Positions 13,369 to 25,576 of a DNA stretch of 64,000 bases are shown here, piece by piece. Source of the stretch: Syncephalis plumigaleata (Eukaryota > Zoopagomycota > Zoopagomycetes > Zoopagales > Piptocephalidaceae). Where the stretch lies: NCBI GenBank assembly GCA_025201365.1, contig JAIXMF010000003.1:744001-808000 (forward strand), read 5' to 3'. A program made the translations under genes and the position numbers. The stretch's first letter is position 1. Each line of letters starts with the position of its first letter. The notes under the pieces were generated by a model. That model had not been told where the DNA came from, searched no databases, and saw only the letters and a program-made list of their open reading frames with translations.

Positions 13369-16300
13369 TTATTCATTCGATTGATTGTCTGAGGAAGCAT
13401 TTTCGCATAGGTACTCGTGGACAATCCATGGAAATGAGAATAATTGATTACTCTCACTATCAAGCTGACGCTCTCGCGTATCATATGTGACGAAATACCA
13501 AGCGGCCGCTTTTTGACGTAGCTTTCTTCGTAGCTCAGGTGGCATCGCTGATTTTGCACGCCAATAGCTCGACTGCTGCTTAGCGTGCTTACTTTTGTGT
13601 TCCTTTAATTCTGCGGCAAATTCGGCTTCAAATCGTCGTTTGAATTCGCGCTGCACACCACGAACAATTTGTCCCAGTTCTATGCGTAGATCGTAGGCTT
13701 TTCGAGTGACAATTTGCGAGAAACTAATCACCCAACCGCTAATTACTTCCCATTCACTACTGATCTCGAATTGTTGCATTATATCACGTATCGTGGCATC
13801 ATAGTCGCGTTTTGCTGCAGCGGCTTCATCAATGCATATCTCGTATCCTCGGGTAAGGAATCGTTCGTCGAGCATTCCTATCGTCCTCGGCTTGAATTCA
13901 TCAGGAGTGATTGAGCGGTAAATAATACCAATTGGACTTGTAGACACGTAGGTTGGCATGTGGTTTTTGTTCATAAAATCCGGTGTACGAACCGGCAACA
14001 GGTCCCGTGGCAATTGTGCGGGAACACCGGATTTAGGAAAGTCAACCGCGCACGAGTGTAGATTTGCCAATGTCAAACAGGTATGATGTTTCGCACCTCC
14101 TGGTAGTTGATCCGCTTGCGCGAGATGAGCATTCGATATTCGACCAAGATTGTCATTGATAATATAGTTAATAAAGAACTGTATAATGTTAGTACAAGCT
14201 GGTTAACCGACATTCGCCAATAGCTACTTACATCTTGAATATCATCTATAGTAACTCTATCTCTTTTCGCTTCACGCACACCTACATACGACATGGGCGT
14301 GTGCATCTGTTTCGGTATTAGTTCATCATCCCATATACAACTAAATGGCAATGTTAATTATCGCACGGTTAATCGTGTCATTTACAACGTGTGCGCTCTT
14401 GCTTACGTGAATTCATCGCCGTCCAGATCGCCGCCTCCACACTGATTGGGAATATCACGATCACCATGCTGACTGAAAACGATACAGTTGACGTAGTCGT
14501 GTAATTCGGGAATATCAACGGCATTGACCACGCGTATATCGCCCGGATGAATGGCCGGATTGCGTAGTACCGCACATTGTCCAACGAGAGTACGATTTCG
14601 ATTCAATGCTGGATCGGAAAATTGTACAAATATTTGATCAGCACCTAGTAGACCTGTCTCGTCCAGTATACCTAGCAATGATACGCTATCGCTAATTTGT
14701 ATTCGTGCCTTCTCGCGAATATCTCGTAGTAGACATGCACGGAACAGTTGTAGCAATTGTACACGTATGGCTCGGAACGTGCCAGTAATCCAAGTTTAAT
14801 TAGATCAATAAGACTACGAGTGACGGGACATCCCGATGCATGATGCTGCAATACACCAATGGCAGTGTTCGGGTTACTTAGCATCGATTCCAGCTTTAAC
14901 ACCTCGCGATCCTTTCGCTCGATAATGACATCGCTGGGAATACCCAGTGCAGTGAGTAGTGTGATGATTTGACGATTCAAGTAGCCGGGCGCATAGGCCG
15001 CATGCTTGACTATCTCCAATTTAGTATGAGTCGAGTCGAATTTCCGTTGACTCGGCCGTATTGCGATGGTGTTGCCCTGCAGTTGAGGATCGACGGAAAG
15101 CATGCCTTTACAGCCACCCAAGCGAAACTGGAATGCACTAGGACGTCGCGATAAGTTGAGCGCTTTCTTAACGTAGTCGGCCACGGCAGGCGATGCACAT
15201 CCTACGCCATCGGAAAAAACGTAACCATTTCTCGTCACTTCCTCCTTATCTTGTATATGATCTATCTTCAATCCGTGCATATTACGCGTTCCCGAGAAGC
15301 ATTGGCCCATGCGTGCGGCGTATAGGGCAACTTGCTTGATCTTGGAGAAATCGCCCATCCACTCGCGAATACGCTCCACCGTAACATTATCTTGTTTACG
15401 ATCCTCGGCGAAAAACCAACATCCATGCTCGCGCAACTGACTCGATGAGAATGCCAGGAATTCAAAGTGTAGCCCGGCTATACGTAGCCATTCTTTAAGA
15501 CGCGCTTTATATGAACGTGCATGTCCTCGAACATTCGCTTATTCGAGCCGATCCTTTGAAAGTCATCATCGAAGAATTGAACACGTAGGAAGCGATCCTG
15601 TTGCTTTTCGAATTGACGAAGCACTCGATTCGATGTCTCCACGGTTGGTGCTAATAGGAACACCTTGGTTGGCGTTACGATAGCTTTACGCACTGTGATG
15701 CAATAGCTGGGTAGTATACTCCTGCCGATACCGCTCTCGTCGATCAGCTCCTTCCTTTCCATGTCGGCACGAATGAACATTAAACACTTTTTGAAATTCT
15801 GCGTTAAATCACCAGAACGATGCTCATCGCTAGCGAGACGTTTCAACGCTTCCAATGCGATTTCTTCCGATTTCTCATTCGCTAATAATTTCAGGAACTT
15901 ATGTTCAATAGCGTATTTCGAAAATACTCGCGTAGTGACGTAGTGTTCAAGTAAGTAGCGTACCGAGTAATACGAAATATGGACATCGCTTAATCTGGCA
16001 TAGTTAACTTCATGTTGCATTAAATCCGGCATCGCTGGCAGTTGCGTAAATATAGCATTCGTCGGTAGTACCCAGCCAGAGTGCGGCGCGTATTCTGTGC
16101 CATCCTCATTCGTATCCCCTTCGGTTGGTACCGATTTAACAGGCGCACTAATCGTATCGGTCTCTGACATACGTTGCATCCCGTAGAGTTGACCACCGCT
16201 AATTATACTAAGTAGCTGAAAAGCATGCTTACGCTGTTTTCTATGCTTGAATCGAAACTTTAATCGGTAATCAAGCCATGCTCCCAATTGTATTTCGCCA

Positions 16301-17214
16301 TTGGGTACACTATCGTCTGGATCCGATCCGATCACTTGGTCATCGTTCGCTGGTCGAAATTGCTCGCAAGTTGTAGTCATTCGCGTGATCCGTTTCCATA
16401 CATCTCTCCGATCATAGAAGAATAGCGATGATCTCGCAGCTCGTTCTTCTTTCCTCCAAACGCGTGGCGGTCGAGAAAGCCGTAGATACAACGTCATCGC
16501 CGTGGGCACGTCCAGTTTATTCTCGTCGCATTTCAGGTGATCCTTCGATTTCTTTTCATCGTTCCATAAACGATAACGACACGGCGAGTCATGAAGATAC
16601 AGCTCAAATCGATGACTCGTATCGAAATGCTTGAACGAGATACGACAACGGCCAGCCTGCGCGGCAATCTCGAACTTTACCGTATTGACGAATTTCCAAT
16701 GCGATAAATAGCCGGAGTTTTTAATCTGTGATCCAACCTCTAATGATGCCACATTAAATCTCGTCCAGCTATGCTTCTCATTGGCATTGGCTGCAGCATC
16801 CGCGGTTGATTCATCCGCATCGTTGTCCTGACCATCATCGAGTACTTCGATGTGTAGCGGGATATCAAATAATTTTAACGGCTGCGCACCTATATCTAGA
16901 AACTCCGGTAGCGGATTTGGGACAGGCTGATAACAAACCGTGCCATGACCTGAATGGATTGTGTCCTGATACTCGCTTCGTTCCAAGTTTAAACTATGCA
17001 CACGACCATATTTCGAAAATAGCTCGTATAAATTGTTCGCGTTAGCATCGGTCGGTATATTGTCGACCGATAATACGAGGTATTTTAACGGTGCTCGATT
17101 TACTTGGGTATGACTTGGGATTAAACTGTGTCGGCCCGAAGTCGAGCCAATCGATATCCCATCTAGACTGAGGTTAAGTGTATTCCACGTAAGTTCTTTG
17201 ATAAAATCGTCCAT
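13369..17214 (-). CDS. RNA-silencing RNA-dependent RNA polymerase (QDE-1/RDR family)
   Basis: Eukaryotic RdRP that makes double-stranded RNA for Dicer in RNA interference. The ATG is at 17212-17214. Residues of about 45-120 resemble an RNA-recognition motif (KYLVLSVDNIPTDANANNLY, YGRVHSLNLE). The catalytic core shows FEFLAFSSSQLREHG, NGYVFSDGVG, FRLGGCKGML and the catalytic loop GGGDLDGDEF with its three Asp. Downstream is DNLGRISNAHLAQAD. Two short introns (about 14352-14406 and 14172-14232) split the region just after the catalytic loop and join in frame. Frame changes near 15495 and 14765 each fit one missing base, because homology continues directly in the next frame. About 1,240 residues, typical for the family. 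The C-terminus is Arg/Lys- and Glu-rich. Its presence implies an active small-RNA pathway. Confidence 0.9.
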
Positions 17215-18571
17215 GTTGTGGCGTATCAATACAAAAAGAAAGAACGATATAGTGTGGATACGTAAAATAATAAGTGGAATGGGCGGAATGGTCTGGCAGG
17301 TGATTTGTGCGATTTTCCACTACAAGGATTCTACGAATCATTTCACTGAAATGGTAATGTCGTGTAACGTGCACGCATACACAAATCAGCGTGATAGTTG
17401 ACGAATACTAGCAAAAAAGACTTTGATATATCGGTATAGTAGCAACAGAATGAAGCAATGTGAGAGAGATGGAAAGAGAAAATGATACTAATGGTAATGT
17501 TAATTTCTATTACTAGTCTCTTGCAACATTAATGATTTACTAATCCATTTCTAAGTATCCATTTCCCTGTCATTTCCCTTACCACCACCACTAAACAGTA
17601 AGTGCCTTCTTTGTGTCAACTACATTCCACTTGTCAGTAAATGACACGCGTCCACTTCCTCTTGACTATATGCTAGCTATTTCTTTTACTTTCTCAGTAA
17701 TACGCGTCTTCTTCGTGTCATTCGCATTCCACTTACTTCCTCTTTCACTTTAACATACACACTCCCAATAGCAGCTATTCTGTCATACTATCTCTATGTC
17801 GTTTATTTATCTCTTTGTTTTCCTCTTGCTCTATCCTATCTACATGCTCACTTGTCGTTATTATTACTATACCAATAAGTGTTGTTTATTGTTCGTTCCA
17901 GTCCTTTGTTTTCTATCACTGTCCTGCTTATTTATCAATGTTTAAGCGTTTACTGCTCTCGTTGTAATATGCATCATTTACTTTTACCACTCTTTTCCGT
18001 CATTTGTTTGTATGCCACCATTACGTCATGCTTTTATTTGTATTTTTATTTGTTTACTGCCATCTCCATACTCTATTCACATACAAGCATACATTGCTTC
18101 TTCAAATAAACTGGCATACGTGGTCATGCACCCTTCCTTGCTCATTCCTTACTCATTCGTGACAAGTCAGTCATTCTACTAGTTACTGCTTGTTTATTAC
18201 ATTGTTTATCGTGTATTCACTTTGTTCACTCGTTGCTACTCATATGCACTCAATCGTAAGCATTATCATCATAGTTTATTCAATAAATATACGATTTAAA
18301 ATGCTCATCGAATACAGCATATGATTATGGAGTATGCGAGTATTTGTAATGTGCATCCGTTTTATTTAGTATGGTATAGTTGACACTGTAAACTATCATT
18401 GAAGCATTTGGTAAAATCGAGTATTGCATTCTTGCTGTAAGCATATATGCATACGTGATCATTCCATTCACTAGTTTGCTAGCCAGTAAATTGTTAATAA
18501 CATTAGCCGAATACTACTACAAGACAGCACAGGACCTACAGATAAGATGATAGCAAAAGACATGTATATAA
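17215..18571. other. Intergenic, pyrimidine-rich, no gene seen
   Basis: About 1.36 kb upstream of the RdRP. Strongly C/T-biased from 17500 to 18250 on the + strand. The open frames in it are short, hydrophobic and biased, and none has a family resemblance. Probably promoter and spacer. Confidence 0.4.
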
Positions 18572-18782
18572 ATCCATCTAATAAATTGCACTAGATTTAT
18601 TGATTTAGAATCGGATAAAGTAGTCACAGTGGCCATAGCAGCAATGAATGGATCTGAACTATGCGGTAATAGTCTCCATGTTATTACAGCGATGATACCT
18701 GGTACATTGATTGAAGGTATGAAGGCATTAAAAGGATTGGCACCACTTCAAGCATCATCTGCTACAATAGGCAATAATAAAT
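18572..18782 (+). CDS. Orphan short reading frame, possible last exon or gene remnant
   Basis: An open stretch of about 69 codons ending in TAG, with ordinary protein-like composition in a region otherwise lacking coding signal. It includes DKVVTVAIAAMNGSELCG, HVITAMIPGTLIEGMKALKG and a Ser/Ala/Asn tail. A possible acceptor (TTGATTTAG) lies at 18600-18608. The only internal ATG codons are well inside it, and no convincing upstream exon was found. It could be the terminal exon of an unseen gene, a fragment of a duplicated gene, or chance. Function not recognised. Confidence 0.25.
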
Positions 18783-19078
18783 AGACAGCAACATATAGGT
18801 CGTTAATTGGCATGGCTCTTATCGGATGATGGAACGTATTTTGACCGGAAAAGTTGATCAAACAAAAAAATTACCTCAAAAGGTTTGCACGGACGGCACG
18901 TGTTTCTCCTTTCTAACATCGTTCCTCGATTTATTACCTCTTTTTTTATTACTCTTACTATCGTATACATATAAATATTAGCCGCTTTTAATTCCTTTAT
19001 TGCTTCGTTTTCTTGCCTCATTCTTTTCTCTATTATTAGTTTCTTGTCGTTTCGCGCGTTTATTCTTCCGTTCACGCT

Positions 19079-20774
19079 ATGATAGGTGACTCGCGGCTAG
19101 CCCATTTGGGCTTATCCACCTCTATCAGTGCGCTTTCTCTTGTGGTTCCCGTGGCATTCCTACATCATCTACTAGACTGGCTTAATATTTCCCCGTTGGC
19201 AACAGTATTGTGCGGTGAACCAATGACCACCGTTAAATACCATATATTCTACTGCATTCATGCATGGTTAGCTATCGAACTCGTTTTCTACGGCTACTTC
19301 CTATACGTACGTGCTCGGTTACAACGTCCCTCGGCCTATATACAACTGACGACAGCGGAGCGTGACCAGCTATTTAAGCGTTGTCTAGCGGAAATCGGTG
19401 ATTTGGACGTGTTTCTATCGGGTTGGTTCCACAAGGAGTTTAACGAGCAACAACAGGCGACCGAGGAGCCTTGTCGTTTACAGGATCTTTACCGTGATAA
19501 TATTCGAGAATGGCTCGCCTGGGCGTTCTACGGGCTAACACTAGAACAGGTGCAACACGATGCCACTATTAATCGTCAACTTGACAACATGTTAAACCAA
19601 GTGGAACAGCACAAATCACATCGATTCCTACCCGGTTACAACTCTTCTGTTAGTTGTCTTCGTCTTAATGTAGAACCATTCTCAGCGAAACATAGACCAT
19701 TACTATTCTACGTGGTAAGTAGTCCATAATTGTCATCATATCGTCATTATGATGTATTATGATTGTCATTAACTTCATTCATTCTATTAGGCGGTACTAG
19801 CTATGGATGCAGTAGCCAAACTTATTCTACGTGCTGCAGGATTTCGTCCTTATGGTCGTCCGGCACGTGGTATCACGGGGTTCTTTCGTTCGCTTATCGA
19901 CAATATACGCGAGGGTGACATCCATGCGGATATGACACTACGTGGCGATCGCACATTAGAGGTTAGCTACTGGTATCGACCGGCGGCCAAAGAGATTAGC
20001 ACCACCACCGCCACCACCACTCGCATCCGTCATACTTCTCGTAGTAGTAATAATGTGCAATCATCGACGCATACACCCTGTCCTATCATGTTCATTCACG
20101 GACTCGGTATGGGATTGTTATCGTATTTAGCGTTTGTCGCAAAGATCTGGTATGCCGGTGGTGCGCGTGATGTACCCGTCTATCTGCTTGATATGCCGTA
20201 CTTGGGTATGCGTTTATTAGCGCAAGCGCCTAGTATTCCAGAGACTGCGAAAGCAGTAAAGGCGGCACTTCATCGACACGGTCATCGTCGTGCCGTATTT
20301 ATCGGTCATTCATTTGGTTCGGCCGTGGTTGCTGGACTATGTCGTGCAATACCGAAAGCGGTAGCGGGCGTTGTACTCGTGGATCCCATCTGTTTCCTTC
20401 TACTTGAAGCGGCAGTGGCATGGCGATTTGTGCGACGAGTGCCGGTTCGTGCTAACGAGCGATTTATCGAGTTTTTTGTTTCGCGCGAACTATTCACCAG
20501 CTACTTTATAAGTCGTCAATTTCACTGGTATCACGCTATTCTATGGGCCGATGAACTGCCATCCAATGGTGCAACGGCCGTTTATCTCTCGGAGGCTGAC
20601 CTGCTTGTACCGTCCGCTCAGGTGGCAGCCTATCTAAAACGATGTAATGTCCCCTATCAAATGATGCCGGGTGATCATGCGCAATTCCTCTTTAATCCAC
20701 GTTGGGAGAACGAAATCATATCGCAAGCGTTGACTTTTGCACGAGCTGAAACACTCGCAACGACACACTCCTAG
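19079..20774 (+). CDS. Membrane-anchored alpha/beta hydrolase, paralogue 1
   Basis: Two exons joined in phase 0 across the intron 19715-19790, giving 539 residues. The N-terminus has one or two hydrophobic segments (about residues 12-35 and 58-80), suggesting a membrane anchor. Exon 2 holds a serine-hydrolase fold: oxyanion motif FIHGLGMGLLSYL, nucleophile elbow VFIGHSFGSAVVAG (Ser near residue 386), likely acid in SEADLLVPS, and catalytic His in GDHAQFLFNPRWE. The substrate is unknown; the fold covers esterases, lipases and peptidases. A second copy with the same gene structure lies at 46496-48305, so this is a small family here. No frame problem was seen. It starts from the first ATG, and a pyrimidine-rich leader precedes it. 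Confidence 0.8.
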
Positions 20775-21114
20775 ATGCATAGGACCTTACTACCATTATC
20801 ATTATTATATTATCCCTGCATTACATTATTGCATCTTTCTCTTCAATCTTCACATCCATTCACTATATAGAAATCGTTTTATTATTACTATCATATAAAG
20901 AATAAGTAAAGAAGAACCATTTGAGCAATTATAACAATAGTAAACATAATAATTGTCCTTCACAATAGAATGCTGAAATAGATACTTAGAGATGGATTAG
21001 TAAATCATTAATGACAATAATAGCAAACGTGTCAATTATTATTATTAGTATTATTTCACTCTTTCTATCTTTCTCGCATTGCTTCATTCTGTTACTTCCG
21101 CTACTACGATTAGT
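20775..21114. other. Intergenic, 3' and 5' flanks
   Basis: 340 AT-rich bases between two co-oriented genes. Several polyadenylation-like AATAAA/ATAAAG words occur; nothing else was seen. Confidence 0.5.
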
Positions 21115-23170
21115 ATGACCAGTGTTGCACCCATACCTTTGTCGAATAAATTGCTTGTCGTCCTTATTGACGGTATTGGCGACGTGTCGGTTTCCTCGTT
21201 GGCCGGGAAAACTCCACTACAAGCCGCTCATTTACCACACTTGGACAATATTGCGCGTAGGCTTATTTATTTGCTTATTTACTATGCTTTGTATCTAGTT
21301 ACTTACCCGGTTTATACCTATAGTCAATGGTATTAATGGTTTACTAGACCCAGTCGAGCCTGGACTAGCTTGTGGCTCGGATACTGCTCATTTGTCGCTA
21401 CTTGGCTACAATCCACGAGAGTAAGTATTCAGCGCATGGAGATAGCTGTAGACATGGAATGTAGTTTAGCAATATCGCTCATATTCATTACGTCAGATAC
21501 TATCGTGGACGTGGTGCGTTTGAATCAATGGGAGCCGGTCTTACCATGATACCCGGTGATATCGCATTTAAGGTAGAGTGCTAAAAGTGCTAGCGGTAGT
21601 GTATTGTTGTTACTCGTCTAATAATGATTATAGTCGAATTTTGCCACCTTAGACAAAGAGTCAGGTATCGTACTACAGCGTAGAGCAGATCGAAATTTTG
21701 AAGGACTTGGGCCGCAGTTGTGCGCCGATCTAAACGGATTGTACGCGATGAATATAAACGCAAACATTCGATAACCCGGTACTAAAATGCCACAATCATC
21801 ATTGTAGAACCTTGCCATCATTTCCCGAATATAGTGTGGCGGTAAAGTATGCCACTGAACATAGGTGAGTAAGCTTAAGATTACTGTAGATCGTTTGCTG
21901 ATTAAATAGCCCAGATGTGGTGTTCGAGTTAGAGGACCTAAACTTAGTGATCAAATTACGGGTACAGACCCGCTAAAGGACAAGTAATTCCATCAGATAT
22001 AGTATACATAATCTAGTAGCTTACCCTTGCATCCCGATAGTCTTCCATTGGTAGAATGCACAGCAACAGATGATAGCGAGGAGGCCAAATTAACCAGTAA
22101 AGTACGTTTTCCTAGATACTTTAGTTGCTTCCATATTGATAATCAGCGGTAATACACTTTGCATCAGCTTGTCAATGAACTGTCTGATTGTATCTACAAC
22201 GTGCTATCAGTACATCCGGTGAACGAGGAACGACGAAAAATGGGTAAACCTCCGGCAAATTGCGTTCTTTTACGTGGCTGTGGTTCTCGAATCAAGGTGA
22301 CCGTCACTTTCCCTTACTGTTACAACTTGTATCGTTGTCTAATCTATTGTTTTTTAAATTAGGTACCGACAATCGAGGAGATGCATGGATTGAAGTCATT
22401 TATGATTGCACCCACTTGTATCATTGCCGGACTAGGCGAGACAGTTGGCATGGGTAAGCAAAAGAAAGAGCTCACCACATATCCAGATATACACGTATAC
22501 TAATGACATACGTTCAAGATATCTGTATTGTACCAGGAGCAACCGGGGACTACTTCACAAATATCATGGCCAAGGGAGAGGCTGCAGTCGATAAACTGTT
22601 AAGCAAGGGTAGGTACGTTTATTTTAATTGATTGATCAAATTACTGATATCCGTTATGCTAATATAGATTCATCTTATAACTTTGCATTTCTACATATCA
22701 AAGCGGTTGACGATGCAGGGCACGATAGGAACATTGATTATAAGGTAGGTGCCATACGTTGCAATGCTATGATTTTATTGTATAACAATGGTAAATAGAT
22801 ACGATTCTTACAAGAGATTGATCAAATGCTTGGCAGTATTATGGACAAGTTAAACGCGTACACGCGACAATCAGATGCACACAAGGTAAGTATAATCGAT
22901 TACACGCTATACGATTGTTAACCAATAATGTGATATTCTCTTGAGTAGATTACACTCTGTATTACTGGTGACCATTCAACGCCTGTTCTCTATGGCGACC
23001 ATAGCTATGAGCCAGTGCCATTCACCATGCTACGTATTGATCGGATGCCCTTACCGCCCGATGACGTTAGAACATTCGATGAAATGGCGGCTGCCAACGG
23101 TGGATTAGGTCGATTCACCGGACGAGATGCAATGTCTGTACTAAAACAATTCATGACAATGACAAAATAG
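21115..23170 (+). CDS. Cofactor-independent phosphoglycerate mutase, archaeal (ApgM) type
   Basis: Interconverts 3- and 2-phosphoglycerate in glycolysis/gluconeogenesis without 2,3-bisphosphoglycerate. It is an alkaline-phosphatase-superfamily metalloenzyme. The ATG at 21115 precedes LLVVLIDGIGDVSV (metal Asp), then GKTPLQAAHLPHLDNIA. The exon joined at about 21333 gives GINGLLDPVEPG and GSDTAHLSLLGYNPRE, with the catalytic Ser in GSD. Further exons give YYRGRGAFESMGAGL, RCGVRVRGPKLSDQITGTD, GLKSFMIAPTCIIAGLGETVGM, HIKAVDDAGHD and ITGDHSTPVLYGDHSYEPVP (metal Asp-His pair). About ten exons with introns of 50-100 bases. The gene ends 55 bases from the stop of the convergent NTAQ1 gene. Exon limits in the middle (21700-22150) are approximate. 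Confidence 0.85.
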
Positions 23171-23225
23171 TTCTAATAAACCATACTGTGAGCGTGAAAC
23201 AATACACACGTATACTACAATTTAT

Positions 23226-24196
23226 TTATTTCGATAAGAGTTCATAGAATTCGGTTTCTTGATAGACTTTACCAAAATAATGCAATGCAATATCATTATT
23301 CATATCAATGTATGCGTCAAGATTGCTTTTACCTATGCGAGGTAGATTTAATATACTCATTCGTGTATTTCATAGTAATCATCTCGTATACCGCTACCTA
23401 CCAGCATTATTGTCATCAGCATCAGCATCAGCATCATTGCGTGCACTATTAATCAACGGCGGATAACTGGGAGGAGGTGCCAACCATGTTTGCGTCACGA
23501 CATCTAGCTATAATTAATGTTAGCATAGTAAGCTAACCACTTGTCGTTCCAATCTTACCATATGAGATCGATCTGATGAAAAATGGCCTATATAATCGAT
23601 GGCCGATACTACGCGAAATTGTCTTTCGTATGATTAGCAAAAGACTTGTTATCATTTAATGTCTGACTAATTATCATGATGCCACCCTACCGTTGGAAAT
23701 CCTCAGCTAAGGTGATATCCGGTCTAAATACCATGCTCATATACTCATTCCACGAACAAGGAAATGGTAATATTGCGTCGAAATCATACACCATGCAGCT
23801 GGACATATGCTGTAAGATAAGTTACAATGCGGATTTCCTCTAGCTTACCCGCTACTCGTATATTCAATAAGAATAACGTGATAATCCTAACTATCAATTA
23901 GCGGGCGATATCCATACACACAGACGATATCAACGACTAGTTACCCATACAACCAGGGTGCTATCATCCTTAGAGGCAGCCTGACCCCATAACGGTACCT
24001 ATGACAGGTTAATTAGGGATAGCTCATGCTTCGTCACGCATAAAAGTATATTTACCGCGCGACGTTTATTAGAGATAAAGACTACGCTTGTCTTGCTTTC
24101 TGGTTTAACCGCTAATAGTTGCTTCGCCAATAAATATATATTTTCCTCGCAGTATTGTTTCGTGTATTGACAAGCATCGCGAGTTAGAATGGTCAT
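23226..24196 (-). CDS. NTAQ1: Protein N-terminal glutamine amidohydrolase (NTAQ1)
   Basis: Deamidates N-terminal Gln to Glu in the Arg/N-degron pathway. Read on the minus strand from ATG 24194-24196. The N-terminus gives CQYTKQYCEENIYLLAKQLL with the catalytic Cys, then VVFISNKRRA. Splicing leads to VPLWGQAASKDDSTLVVW, then DYHVILIEYTSSG (catalytic His) and SCMVYDFDAILPFPCSWNEY (catalytic Asp). Next come QFRVVSAIDYIGHFSSDRSHM and TWLAPPPSYPPL. The last exon has SILNLPRIGKSNLDAYIDMN and ends at TAA. This is the family order of motifs and the Cys-His-Asp triad, spread over about seven small exons. The length of about 220 residues is typical. One exon carries an added Asp/Ala repeat (DADADADD). 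Confidence 0.85.
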
Positions 24197-24601
24197 GTTG
24201 TAAAGTGAGACTAGCAATTAAAAGTGGTAAACAATGGAGACGAAAGGCGATTAATTAGAATGAAAAATTCTGTAAACGATGAAGTAGTAATAAAAAGTGT
24301 AGTAACTGCTTGTGATGCAATCCATATTTACTATAAGCCATTATCATTCCATTAGGAAGGTTACTAGATGATCACGCCTACTACTATTGTACGGTATTGT
24401 GTATATCATTACATGTAAAAACTTTACTAATGGAATCCTATGTAGAATAAATGAAATATTTGCCATTCATCATAGCTTGCTGCTTACAGGGTTCTTCCAT
24501 CCAATTTGCGCATTTATCCTTTAACTTTCGTGTTTATTAATAATTAGATTTACTCAATAGTTAACATCATTCATCGCATTGCTTTTATTATTGAGTAGTT
24601 G
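24197..24601. other. Intergenic with a short inverted match to the neighbouring gene
   Basis: AT-rich spacer upstream of NTAQ1. Bases 24495-24512 are an exact 18-base reverse complement of 25582-25599, the 3' end of the first pseudokinase-like gene. No coding exon was supported. Confidence 0.4.
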
Positions 24602-24866
24602 TCATTGCCCTAGCAGTTGAGGGAGGTGTTAATGATCGTGATATCACATATTACAATTAGTGATAATAAGTAATAGACATGTTGATAGAACTTACATATC
24701 TTGGATGCAAAGCGATACCAATCACGGATAAGTTGTTTTCTGTTGCTTAGCTCTTCGTTGTTGCACTGATCCTTCATTTCTTTGAACATCTTAAGGTAGC
24801 AACACTTTGATGAAATATATCTATGGTATACGTAATCCTTTCTGAAATGCGCTCCTTATTGCTCAT
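24602..24866 (-). CDS. Possible small hypothetical protein
   Basis: Minus-strand reading from ATG 24864-24866. It gives MSNKERISERITYTIDIFHQ then SVATL, and after one apparent missing base MFKEMKDQCNNEELSNRKQL and IRDWYRFASKI. A clean GTAAGT donor lies at 24690-24695, and the first acceptor downstream leads to a stop within three codons. The result is about 60 residues of plausible helical protein. The helical TI-IF pattern weakly recalls small Mediator subunits, which is not enough to name it. Further exons may exist. Low confidence. Confidence 0.3.
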
Positions 24867-25158
24867 TATTACTTCCCTGTCATTCCTGCATCATGAGATT
24901 GGTGTCTATGTTGGTATTACAGCCATGTCCCTTCAACACTCACCATAGTTTCAATATTGAATATTGTTACATTATCCACTATAAATATGGGTCCTATTTT
25001 GTACGAATTGAATAAACTTATCTTCACCTTCCAGTTCAATCGTCCCTATTACACTCTACTTACACTACCTTATTGTATATCGCCTACACATTGTGCTTGA
25101 TCAAATCGAGCAACCATAGCTCCCACACTATCAATGAGAAAGTGTCCTACTACTTGTC

Positions 25159-25451
25159 ATGATCCCTTACGGTAAGTATATCTCATTACACTTTGATATT
25201 TATTACAGTATACTAATTCATTATTCTATTAGATGCACACATCGAAACAATGATTAAGAGGACATGCAAGTTAAAGGATTCGAGTATCGTTTGTGGAATC
25301 GGGGTTATGGTTGCTCGTCTGGATTTCATTCAAATCACCAAATGCCTTCGTAGTGGAACCGATGTTCCAACACACCCTCATCCAAGTGTCGTTCCTTCCA
25401 ATCATTCAAGACAAGGAGGACAAGGACACCGAGGAACCAAACAACAAATAA
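25159..25451 (+). CDS. Possible small hypothetical protein, two exons
   Basis: ATG 25159 begins a 13-base exon that joins in phase across a canonical intron (25172-25232). It leads to DAHIETMIKRTCKLKDSSIV and CGIGVMVARLDFIQITK. Just after this the coding theme moves to another frame and reads AFVVEPMFQHTLIQVSFLPI, IQDKEDKDTEEPNNK and a TAA at 25449. Alternating hydrophobic residues suggest a beta-rich domain followed by an acidic tail. No family recognised. The single frame change resembles an extra base. It lies head to head with the small minus-strand candidate. Confidence 0.33.
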
Positions 25452-25576
25452 CAAATTATCCGTGGCGTTATCGCTGCCACGTCCACTGTCGCCCAAACGA
25501 CTGTGGCACCCCAGAATACGGAGTAGTAATACTTGTAAGTGTTAACATAACTATTATTTATTCATAAAACAGAAAG

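Noticed and set aside
18803-19075. Minus-strand frame of 90 codons upstream of the first hydrolase
   Set aside because: Lys/Arg/Ile-rich translation of an AT- and C/T-rich leader with no family resemblance and no splice context.
25300-25550. Minus-strand frames resembling a membrane protein opposite the small plus-strand gene
   Set aside because: Both strands look open, but only the plus strand has a start and a canonical intron joining in phase; the minus frames are broken by stops.
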